From assembly GCA_947072805.1 (NCBI GenBank), contig CAMTJK010000104.1, positions 1 to 11,169 on the forward strand: 11,169 bases of DNA. The letters are read 5' to 3'. A program made the translations under genes and the position numbers. The notes under the pieces were generated by a model. It searched no databases, was not told the DNA's origin, and saw only the letters and a list, made by a program, of their open reading frames with translations. Position 1 is the first letter of the stretch; each line of letters begins with the position of its first letter. Below are positions 5,523 to 11,169 of this stretch, piece after piece. Source of the stretch: an uncultured Prevotella sp. Its GTDB lineage: Bacteria; Bacteroidota; Bacteroidia; Bacteroidales; Bacteroidaceae.

Positions 5523-7568
5523 ATGGAACAGAAACAGTACAAACGCACCACCGTTACGGCAGCCCTGCCTTATGCAAACGGCGGTGTGCATATCGGACAT
5601 CTGGCGGGAGTGTATGTGCCTGCCGACATCTACGTGCGTTATTTGCGTCTGAAAGGGCAGGATGTAATATTCATCTGCGGCAGCGACGAGCACGGAGTGC
5701 CCATCACCATACGTGCCCGTAAGGAGGGCATCACGCCGCAGGATGTGGTAGACCGCTACCACGAGATGATAAAGAAGAGCTTCAGCGAATTTGGCATCTC
5801 GTTCGACATATACAGCCGTACCACCTCCGACACACACCATAAGCTGGCATCCGACTTCTTCAAGAAGCTGTACGAGGATGGCAAACTCACCGAGCAGGTG
5901 TCGGAACAGTACTACGACGAGGAAGCCGGGCAGTTTCTTGCCGACCGCTATATCATCGGAGAGTGTCCCCATTGCCACAATCCCAAGGCATACGGAGACC
6001 AGTGTGAGAAGTGCGGTCGCGACCTCGAGCCTAAGGAACTCATCAACCCCCAGTCGGCCATTAGCGGCTCCAAGCCGGTGCTCAAGACCACTAAGAACTG
6101 GTATCTGCCACTTAACGAGTATCAGGAGTGGCTCAAGGAGTGGATTCTTGACGGTCATAAGGAGTGGCGCCCCAACGTGTACGGACAGTGCAAGAGCTGG
6201 CTCGACCTCGACCTTCAGCCCCGTGCCATGACGCGAGACCTCAACTGGGGCATACCTGTGCCGGTGGAAGGAGGCGAAGGAAAAGTGCTCTACGTGTGGT
6301 TTGACGCACCTATAGGTTATATCTCGAACACCAAAGAGCTGCTCCCCGACACATGGGAGAAATGGTGGAAAGACGAAGACACGCGCCTCGTACACTTCAT
6401 AGGCAAGGACAATATTGTGTTCCACTGCATCGTTTTCCCCTCAATGCTCAAGGCACACGGCGGATATATACTCCCGGACAACGTGCCCGCAAACGAATTC
6501 CTCAATCTTGAGAACGACAAGATATCCACTTCGCGCAACTGGGCGGTGTGGCTGCACGACTATCTGCTCGAACTTCCCGACAAACAGGACGTGCTGCGCT
6601 ACGTGCTCACTGCCAACGCTCCCGAAACGAAAGACAACAACTTCACCTGGAAGGACTTCCAGGACCGCAACAACAACGAGCTTGTGGCTGTATACGGCAA
6701 TTTCGTGAACCGCGCACTGCAGCTCACCAAGAAGTACTGGGACGGAGTAGTGCCCGAATGTGGCGAACTTACCGACACCGACAGGCAGACACTCGACGAG
6801 TTTAAGGATGTAAAGCAGAGATTGGAAGACTATCTCGACGTGTTCAAGTTCAGGGAAGCACAGAAGGAGGCGATGAATCTTGCCCGCATAGGCAACCGCT
6901 ACATCACCGAATGTGAGCCGTGGAAGGTGTGGAAGACAGACCCCGGACGCGTGGAAACCATCCTGTACATATCGTTGCAGCTCGTGGGCAATCTTGCCAT
7001 AGCCTTCGAACCCTTCCTGCCCTTCAGCAGTGCACGTCTGCGCCGCATGCTCAACATAGACAGCTTCGAGTGGAACAGTCTCGGACGCACCGATCTGCTG
7101 AAGCCCGGACACCGCCTTGGCGAACCCGAACTGCTGTTCGCGAAGATAGAAGACGACACAATAGCATATCAGCTCAACAAGCTTGAGGAGACAAAGAAAG
7201 CCAACGAGGCTGCCGCATACAAGGCACAGCCTATAAAGCCGGTGGTGGCGTTCGACGATTTCGAGAAGATAGACATACGTGTGGGACACATCAAGGCTTG
7301 CGAAAAGGTGAAGAAGGCTGACAAACTGCTGAAGTTTACGCTCGACGATGGCTCCGGCACCGACCGCACCATAGTGAGCGGCATAGCAAAATACTACAAG
7401 CCGGAAGAGCTTATAGGCAAGGACGTGCTCTTCATAGCCAATCTCGCACCCAGAAAGCTCATGGGCATAGAGAGCCAGGGCATGATTCTGTCTGCCGAAA
7501 ACTTCGACGGCGACCTCAGCGTCACGTCCATACTGCGTGAGGTAAAGCCCGGAAGCAAGGTGTGCTGA
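5523..7568 (+). CDS. metG: Methionyl-tRNA synthetase
   Basis: The enzyme charges tRNA-Met and initiator tRNA with methionine, using ATP, in the cytoplasm. The class I signature HIGH is at residues 23-26 after PYANGGV, and the second signature appears as KISTS (333-337) in place of KMSKS. A four-cysteine knuckle (Cys148, 151, 161, 164) marks the zinc-bearing insertion. An anticodon-binding helical region follows (about 385-540). The last 105 residues or so (FEKIDIRVGHI onwards) form the EMAPII/Trbp111-like tRNA-binding domain that dimerises long-form bacterial MetG. The length of 681 residues is normal for this form. The gene is monocistronic, with its own promoter and a palindrome after the stop. 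Confidence 0.98.
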   Translation: MEQKQYKRTTVTAALPYANGGVHIGHLAGVYVPADIYVRYLRLKGQDVIFICGSDEHGVPITIRARKEGITPQDVVDRYHEMIKKSFSEFGISFDIYSRTTSDTHHKLASDFFKKLYEDGKLTEQVSEQYYDEEAGQFLADRYIIGECPHCHNPKAYGDQCEKCGRDLEPKELINPQSAISGSKPVLKTTKNWYLPLNEYQEWLKEWILDGHKEWRPNVYGQCKSWLDLDLQPRAMTRDLNWGIPVPVEGGEGKVLYVWFDAPIGYISNTKELLPDTWEKWWKDEDTRLVHFIGKDNIVFHCIVFPSMLKAHGGYILPDNVPANEFLNLENDKISTSRNWAVWLHDYLLELPDKQDVLRYVLTANAPETKDNNFTWKDFQDRNNNELVAVYGNFVNRALQLTKKYWDGVVPECGELTDTDRQTLDEFKDVKQRLEDYLDVFKFREAQKEAMNLARIGNRYITECEPWKVWKTDPGRVETILYISLQLVGNLAIAFEPFLPFSSARLRRMLNIDSFEWNSLGRTDLLKPGHRLGEPELLFAKIEDDTIAYQLNKLEETKKANEAAAYKAQPIKPVVAFDDFEKIDIRVGHIKACEKVKKADKLLKFTLDDGSGTDRTIVSGIAKYYKPEELIGKDVLFIANLAPRKLMGIESQGMILSAENFDGDLSVTSILREVKPGSKVC

Positions 7569-7603
7569 TGCGGTGACGTACCGACAGCACCTGTACAACA
7601 TTC

Positions 7604-7664
7604 CAATCCCGCCTGTTTCGCACTGCGTTAATAAGCATTTCGCATCACGAAACAGGCGGGATTG
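7604..7664 (+). terminator. Palindrome after metG, probable terminator
   Basis: Positions 7604-7620 and 7648-7664 are perfect 17-bp inverted arms, rich in GC in the middle. The 27-nt loop contains a second short stem (TGCG/CGCA), so the hairpin can extend. The T-run after it is poor (TATTAT), unlike a textbook intrinsic terminator, so it may also act as a 3' stabiliser. It lies 36 bp beyond the metG stop. Confidence 0.6.
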
Positions 7665-7755
7665 TATTATCCCCAAACTGTCATCGGAATTTTTTAAAGC
7701 CTTTAATGTTATTGCTTCATCTGCTGGCGATACCCTGATGGCGTGTTTGTAACAA

Positions 7756-7791
7756 TAAAAAATGCCGCCACTCTTCATCGAGCAACGGCAT
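7756..7791 (-). terminator. Intrinsic terminator of the leftward ncRNA
   Basis: Read leftward, ATGCCGTTGCTC (7791-7780) pairs over 12 positions, with a few G-U pairs, with GAGTGGCGGCAT (7773-7762) across a 6-nt loop. A run of Ts follows immediately (7762-7757). It is a canonical intrinsic terminator. No coding region ends just upstream on this strand, which points to an RNA gene. Confidence 0.85.
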
Positions 7792-8025
7792 CTAAAGCCT
7801 ATATTGTAAGTGAAATTTCATTTTGAAGTTCTTTAGTTTTAATCCCCGTAGCTATCATTTGATAGCTGGACGGGAATCTATAACTAAATCTAACTTAAAA
7901 TTTCGAAAGTTAAGGGAACCTCACGGTTGCCTGCGTTATCCACGTTAAAACTTTCTTCTTACCAATAACTAAAAACCTAAAACTATAAATATTACTACTA
8001 ACCTAAAACAATCTATTAACCTTTG
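7756..8025 (-). ncRNA. Structured non-coding RNA, 6S-like candidate
   Basis: About 270 nt lie between a consensus promoter (8032-8062) and a strong intrinsic terminator, with no plausible ORF. The RNA can fold as a long rod. Its ends pair (8008-8015 with 7800-7807, 7 of 8 pairs), then 7967-7978 with 7827-7838 (11 of 12). Inside, a 7-bp helix (7905-7911 with 7949-7955) encloses a hairpin with a GUGA tetraloop (7915-7931), and a long hairpin occupies 7841-7878 (17 pairs with a 2-nt bulge). A closed rod with internal openings is the plan of 6S RNA, which sequesters RNA polymerase; Bacteroidales-1 RNA is a known candidate for 6S in this order. tmRNA, RNase P and SRP RNA signatures were not found. 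The RNA-gene call is firm; the 6S identity is a guess. Confidence 0.75.
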
Positions 8026-8031
8026 ACGATG

Positions 8032-8062
8032 CAAAGTTATCCCTATTCGTGCGTTCTGCAAT
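8032..8062 (-). promoter_or_regulatory. Promoter of the ncRNA
   Basis: Read leftward, TAACTTTG (8039-8032) is an exact -7 element. ATTG (8062-8059) lies 19 bp upstream, one base off the TTTG -33 element, and TTTTG (8068-8064) is slightly further away. Transcription should start near 8025. Confidence 0.7.
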
Positions 8063-8222
8063 GCAAAATGTATGTTTTCTGCGTAAAAATATATCATTCT
8101 TGATATAAATCAATAGTTGTGTGCGATAACAGTACAACGAATATACATTTTTATTACGTTTTGCTTACGTTATGACATGCGTCGTACGGAAGTGGAAAGC
8201 AGCCGGGAGGAACATGCGGACA
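8040..8222. other. AT-rich spacer between guaD and the ncRNA, with small repeats
   Basis: No gene is visible. TATATCA (8090-8096) and TGATATA (8101-8107) form a 7-bp dyad with a 4-nt gap, upstream of the ncRNA promoter, and could be an operator. TTACGTT occurs twice in direct orientation with starts 11 bp apart (8154-8160 and 8165-8171). No convincing intrinsic terminator for guaD was found, so read-through towards the ncRNA is possible. Confidence 0.35.
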
Positions 8223-8690
8223 TCAGTATTCGGCTTTATCCTCTTTCTTTATCCACATTTCGAAGGCGTTCTTTGCCTCGTCTGTGAGCAGCGTTTCAGA
8301 CTTCTTTTTCCTGTCGGCAGGTTTCAGAGACAGTTCCTCGTAGATGAATTCGTCGTCGAAACCGGCTTTTGCAGCGTCGTAGCGGTTGTTGGCATAGTAT
8401 ATTTTGTCGATATGCGCCCAGTATATGGCGCCGAGACACATCGGGCACGGCTCGCACGAGGTGTATATTTCGCATCCGCTTAGGTTGTAGGTGCCCAGCA
8501 TATGTGTGGCCTTGCGTATGGCTGAGACCTCTGCGTGTGCCGTAGGGTCGCAATCGAGAGTAACCCTGTTGGCAGCTTCGGCAATTACCTCGCCATCGCG
8601 TGCTATTACCGCTCCGAATGGTCCTCCTCCGTTCCTTACGCTTTCTTCCGACAGTGCGATGGCTCTCATCATCAGTGCTTTCTTGTCCAT
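8223..8690 (-). CDS. guaD: Guanine deaminase (cytidine deaminase superfamily)
   Basis: It converts guanine to xanthine and ammonia in purine salvage and catabolism. The zinc site is complete: His52 and Glu54 in TAHAEV, then PCPMC (Cys82, Cys85). The sequence around it, NGGGPFGAVI (20-29), DPTAHAEVSAIRKA, SCEPCPMCLGAIYWA and DAAKAGFDDEFIYEE (105-119), follows Bacillus subtilis GuaD rather than the tRNA deaminase TadA. The C-terminus ends in EY, as in GuaD, where the terminal tyrosine of a swapped dimer partner reaches the active site. The length of 155 residues equals the family norm. It is a single leftward gene. Confidence 0.9.
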   Translation of the reverse strand: MDKKALMMRAIALSEESVRNGGGPFGAVIARDGEVIAEAANRVTLDCDPTAHAEVSAIRKATHMLGTYNLSGCEIYTSCEPCPMCLGAIYWAHIDKIYYANNRYDAAKAGFDDEFIYEELSLKPADRKKKSETLLTDEAKNAFEMWIKKEDKAEY

Positions 8691-8729
8691 AAGTCAAATA
8701 GTTTGGGGTTATGTTGTATTCTGTGATTA

Positions 8730-8737
8730 CAAAAATA
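8730..8737 (-). promoter_or_regulatory. -7 element of guaD
   Basis: Read leftward, TATTTTTG matches TAnnTTTG. A TTG about 20 bp upstream could serve as the -33 element, with an A/T-run between them. The distance to the guaD ATG is about 40 bp. Confidence 0.55.
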
Positions 8738-8803
8738 CGGTTTTTTTAATAGAAAAGCAAGCGGCTGATTCCACTTTATGCTCCTTCTGACCTGAAATAC
8801 CGT

Positions 8804-8854
8804 ATTATGCGACATCATAATCAGACTAAATGCGCTCATGTTGCGCTTTTATGC
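8804..8854. promoter_or_regulatory. Repeat cluster upstream of the glycosyltransferase operon
   Basis: TGCGCT occurs twice in direct orientation with starts 11 bp apart (8831-8836, 8842-8847), one helical turn. ATTATG-N6-CATAAT (8804-8821) is a dyad. TTATGC appears at 8776-8781, 8805-8810 and 8849-8854. All lie between the divergent guaD and glycosyltransferase promoters, just upstream of the latter, where a regulator could bind. Confidence 0.35.
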
Positions 8855-8874
8855 CCATTTTGCAATGATAAAGC

Positions 8875-8905
8875 TTTGTTTGTTCGATATTTTGCACTAA
8901 TTTTG
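8875..8905 (+). promoter_or_regulatory. Promoter of the glycosyltransferase operon
   Basis: TTTG (8875-8878), exactly 19 bp, then TAATTTTG (8898-8905) is a complete match to the Bacteroidetes housekeeping promoter TTTG-N19-TAnnTTTG. Transcription should start near 8912, leaving a leader of about 100 nt before the GT4 ATG. Just upstream of that ATG the leader contains a small dyad, TCCGG-N9-CCGGA (8972-8990). Confidence 0.8.
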
Positions 8906-8991
8906 TATAAAATAGGCTGCACTCGGACAAGTTAAAGCAAGCTTTATATTATATAAGTAGAACGGACTGCATCCGGTGCATATCGCCGGAC

Positions 8992-9018
8992 ATGAAACAA
9001 CAAGAAGAAGCGCAATGA
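8992..9018 (+). CDS. Eight-codon upstream ORF overlapping the GT4 start
   Basis: ATG at 8992 opens an ORF encoding MKQQEEAQ. Its TGA (9016-9018) overlaps the ATG of the glycosyltransferase (9015-9017) as ATGA. The purine-rich GAAGAAG codons also form the likely ribosome-binding stretch for the GT4 gene. Its translation could set GT4 expression by termination-reinitiation. It may equally be a chance ORF. Confidence 0.35.
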   Translation: MKQQEEAQ

Positions 9019-10265
9019 GAGTATTGATTGTAAACACAAGCGACAAGACGGGCGGCGCCGCCGTTGCGGCACACCGACTGATGCAGGCACTCAACAATAA
9101 CGGCGTGAAAGCAAGGATGATGGTAGGAGAGAAACTTACCGATGACATTGCCGTTTCGCAGATTCCGAATGTCGAACGCCTGAAGTGGCATTTCCTTTGG
9201 GAGCGGCTTGTAATATTCTGCAACAACCTCTTTTCACGGAAACATCTTTTTGATATAGACATAGCCAACAGCGGCAGTGACATAACCAAGGCAAGGGAGT
9301 TCAGAGAGGCTGACATCATACATCTGCATTGGACCAACCAGGGACTTGTCTCGCTGAAAGGACTGCAGAAGATACTGCAATCGGGAAAGCCTGTGGTGTG
9401 GACTATGCACGACATGTGGGCGTGTACAGCCATCTGCCATTATTCGCATGGCTGCGAGCGCTACCATGAGGCGTGCGGACAGTGCAGGTTTCTGCGCTTC
9501 CCCGGTGCGAAAGATTTGTCGTACAGGGTGTTCAGGCGCAAGCGGCAGATAATGTCGGGCGCACGCCTTAATGTGGTTGCCGTGAGCACGTGGCTTGCCC
9601 GTCAGGCCTCTATGTCGCCTCTGCTCTCGGACAAGAGCATCGAGGTCATTCCCAACACCCTTTCGCTCGATCATTTCCGTCTTTTCGACCGTACCGACAT
9701 GCGTTCGCTGCTACACCTTAAAGCCAAGTATGTGGTGGCGTTCGGTGCTGCGCGTATAGATACGCCCATAAAAGGTTTCACCTATCTTGTGCGTGCTCTC
9801 GAATATATGACCACAAACATGAATTATGCGCCCGAAGACATACACCTCGTGCTGTTCGGCGGAATAAAAGACAATGCCGTTCTCGACACAATTCCGGTGA
9901 AATATACCTATATGGGCAGGATTGGCGATGAGGCTACGCTCTCGCAGATATATTCGGCAGCCGACGTCCTCGTGTCGTCCTCGCTGTATGAGACATTCGG
10001 ACAGACCATAATCGAGGCCCAGGCGTGCGGTTGTCTGCCGGTATCGTTCAACAATAGCGGACAGACCGACATCATCACGCATTGCAAGAACGGCTATCTG
10101 GCAGAATATCTCTCGGTGGAAGACATGGCGAAGGGCATAGACTGGTGTTTCCATGCCAAGGTAGAGAGGCGCGAACTTCGTTCTAACGTCATCGGTCGCT
10201 ATTCGGAGAGCAAGGTTGCCAGCCGATACATTGCGTTATACAATAAAATGTTGGGACAGATATGA
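9015..10265 (+). CDS. Glycosyltransferase family 4 (WcaC-like, GT-B fold)
   Basis: The 416-residue product transfers a sugar from a nucleotide donor to a growing surface polysaccharide or glycoprotein glycan on the cytoplasmic side. I start it at MRVLIVNTSD, the usual first strand of a GT-B Rossmann domain; a GTG 13 codons upstream is in frame but adds no domain. GGAAVAAHRL (13-22) is the typical N-terminal loop. A cysteine/histidine cluster follows WTMHDMW (Cys137, 141, 147, 154, 157), as in WcaC-like members. The C-terminal half carries the E-x7-E motif (Glu326, Glu334) in SSLYETFGQTIIEAQACG. The gene overlaps the following GT2 gene by ATGA. Confidence 0.92.
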   Translation: MRVLIVNTSDKTGGAAVAAHRLMQALNNNGVKARMMVGEKLTDDIAVSQIPNVERLKWHFLWERLVIFCNNLFSRKHLFDIDIANSGSDITKAREFREADIIHLHWTNQGLVSLKGLQKILQSGKPVVWTMHDMWACTAICHYSHGCERYHEACGQCRFLRFPGAKDLSYRVFRRKRQIMSGARLNVVAVSTWLARQASMSPLLSDKSIEVIPNTLSLDHFRLFDRTDMRSLLHLKAKYVVAFGAARIDTPIKGFTYLVRALEYMTTNMNYAPEDIHLVLFGGIKDNAVLDTIPVKYTYMGRIGDEATLSQIYSAADVLVSSSLYETFGQTIIEAQACGCLPVSFNNSGQTDIITHCKNGYLAEYLSVEDMAKGIDWCFHAKVERRELRSNVIGRYSESKVASRYIALYNKMLGQI

Positions 10266-11053
10266 TAACCTTTTCCGTCGTTACCATCACTTTCAATGCC
10301 GCTTCTTGCCTGCCGCGTACGCTCGAAAGCGTGCTTTCGCAGACCTATCCGCACGTGGAGCATCTCATCGTGGACGGGAAATCGACCGATAACACCGTGA
10401 AACTGGCTGAAGACTATGCCCGGCGCAACGCCAGGGCTGCCAACGGGCATGTAGTAACGGTCACTTCTGAACCCGACGGCGGTCTGTACGATGCCATGAA
10501 CAAAGGTCTGGCGCGTGCTGCCGGCGATTATGTGGTGTTTCTCAATGCCGGCGACTGCTTTCCGGACGCCGCCGTACTGCAAACCATTGTCGATGGGCTG
10601 AAACTCAATGAGATGCCTGCTGCAGAGCTTCCCGCCGTGATTTACGGTGACACAGACATTATAGACTCCGAAGGCAATTATCTTTATCCGCGGCGGCTAC
10701 GTCCGCCCAAACGTCTCAACTGGCGCTCGTTCAGGTGGGGCATGCTTGTATGTCACCAGGCTTTCTATGCGCGTACGGACATTGCACGCAGCAATACCTA
10801 TAATCTCGACTACCGTTTTTCTGCTGATGTGGACTGGTGTATACGTGTAATGAAGGAGGCGGCACGCCGTTCGCTCCCCATTGCCGATGCTCATGCCACG
10901 CTGGCAAACTATACCGAGGAGGGGCAGACCACTAAACACCATCGTGAATCGTTGAAGGAGCGTTTCCACGTGATGGCATCGCACTACGGACTGCTGTTGA
11001 CGCTTGTCATGCACTGCTGGTTTGCCGTACGTTCGGCAATGAAAATCAAATGA
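10262..11053 (+). CDS. Glycosyltransferase family 2 (WcaE-like, GT-A fold)
   Basis: The product of 263 residues opens with the nucleotide-binding strand FSVVTITFN (4-12), then LESVLSQTYPHVEHLIVDG and STDNT (41-45). EPDGGLYDAMNKGLARA (70-86) and YVVFLNAGD (90-98, metal-binding region) are hallmarks of GT2 inverting enzymes. ADVDW (188-192) should include the catalytic base. A hydrophobic stretch near the C-terminus (about 240-255) may touch the membrane. The start overlaps the GT4 stop by 4 bp, so the two are translationally coupled and probably act in sequence on the same glycan. Confidence 0.92.
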   Translation: MITFSVVTITFNAASCLPRTLESVLSQTYPHVEHLIVDGKSTDNTVKLAEDYARRNARAANGHVVTVTSEPDGGLYDAMNKGLARAAGDYVVFLNAGDCFPDAAVLQTIVDGLKLNEMPAAELPAVIYGDTDIIDSEGNYLYPRRLRPPKRLNWRSFRWGMLVCHQAFYARTDIARSNTYNLDYRFSADVDWCIRVMKEAARRSLPIADAHATLANYTEEGQTTKHHRESLKERFHVMASHYGLLLTLVMHCWFAVRSAMKIK

Positions 11054-11124
11054 AAAGACATCGTAAACCATGGCTTTACCTGTTTGTGACGGCCTATGTT
11101 TTAATGTGGGATAGGTTTCATTAA
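11050..11124 (+). CDS. Possible 24-residue single-pass membrane peptide coupled to GT2
   Basis: An ATG at 11050 overlaps the GT2 stop as ATGA, the same junction as between GT4 and GT2. The ORF encodes a basic N-terminus (MKRHRKP), a hydrophobic run of about 14 residues (WLYLFVTAYVLMW) and DRFH, then TAA. This charge pattern fits a small inner-membrane protein with its N-terminus inside. With so few codons a chance ORF cannot be ruled out. Confidence 0.35.
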   Translation: MKRHRKPWLYLFVTAYVLMWDRFH

Positions 11125-11131
11125 CAGTTTA

Positions 11132-11160
11132 GAAAAATCTTTACTTTAACGTGTGTTAAT
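11132..11160. repeat. Right arm of the 29-bp inverted repeat
   Basis: It is the reverse complement of 1-29 with one mismatch and carries the same dyad core, TTAACGTGTGTTAA (11146-11159). It lies 8 bp after the stop of the small ORF. Both arms read identically in the outward direction. No copy of comparable length was seen elsewhere in the window. Confidence 0.75.
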
Positions 11161-11169
11161 AGGCACCCA

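Noticed and set aside
5469..7778. Two long minus-strand ORFs (318 and 445 codons) opposite metG
   Set aside because: They lie opposite a certain metG, show no recognisable domains, and arise from codon bias of the sense strand. The second also runs through the metG palindrome and into the ncRNA terminator.
7941..7950. Possible further copy of the window-end repeat (CACGTTAAA)
   Set aside because: Only a 9-bp match, inside the ncRNA; a similar weak GTTAAAGCAAG match at 8930-8940 is also too short. Neither supports a third copy.
7569..8222. Riboswitch or T-box for metG
   Set aside because: The structured region lies after metG and on the opposite strand; the metG leader itself is only about 16 nt.
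8976..9014. Upstream GTG start for the GT4 gene
   Set aside because: The added 13 residues contain no expected element, while the ATG at 9015 places the first Rossmann strand at the N-terminus with purine-rich bases before it.
8897..9674. Minus-strand ORFs opposite the first half of the GT4 gene
   Set aside because: The plus-strand frame has all GT4 motifs and an ideal promoter; the opposite frames have neither motifs nor promoter.
1..11169. CRISPR array, toxin-antitoxin pair, phage defence genes or transposase
   Set aside because: No regularly spaced repeats, no such domains in any plausible frame and no recombinase were found.

Overview
The window looks like a chromosomal segment of a Bacteroidales bacterium, most likely Prevotella-like. 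The evidence is promoter -7 elements of the TAnnTTTG type in front of nearly every transcription unit, lipoproteins with a C-S-(S/N)-D-D export signal, a MetG carrying the extra C-terminal tRNA-binding domain, and mid-GC coding DNA with AT-rich spacers. No rRNA, tRNA, CRISPR array, transposase or integrase was seen.

Layout. Positions 1-29 are one arm of a near-perfect inverted repeat whose partner is at 11132-11160. Positions 102-234 hold an orphan copy of the 3' end of the membrane-protein gene whose complete version lies at 3203-4543. Between the orphan and the complete gene is a rightward two-gene cassette: a surface-lipoprotein amide hydrolase of the Ntn/choloylglycine-hydrolase type (390-1619) and a beta-rich lipoprotein of unknown function (1636-3138). 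A palindrome-bearing promoter precedes the cassette and a strong, probably bidirectional, terminator ends it. Leftward from 5378 runs a second unit: a fucosyltransferase-like protein and a polytopic membrane protein, one base apart, possibly involved in surface glycan assembly. Divergent to it is metG (5523-7568), ended by a 17-bp palindrome.

The 655-bp gap after metG contains a convincing leftward non-coding RNA gene (about 8025 to 7756) with its own promoter, internal helices, pairing between its ends and an intrinsic terminator. It resembles a 6S-type RNA, but that identity is not proven. Next come a leftward guanine deaminase (8223-8690) and a rightward glycosyltransferase operon with a near-ideal promoter, an 8-codon upstream ORF overlapping the start of a GT4 enzyme, a GT2 enzyme overlapped by ATGA, and a possible 24-residue membrane peptide coupled by a further ATGA.

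How it fits together. Two small glycan-assembly units flank housekeeping genes (metG, guaD, the ncRNA). The lipoprotein pair looks like an accessory cassette placed at the 3' end of the membrane-protein gene. The most interesting points are that cassette with its duplicated gene end, the structured ncRNA, and the inverted repeat that brackets the window.
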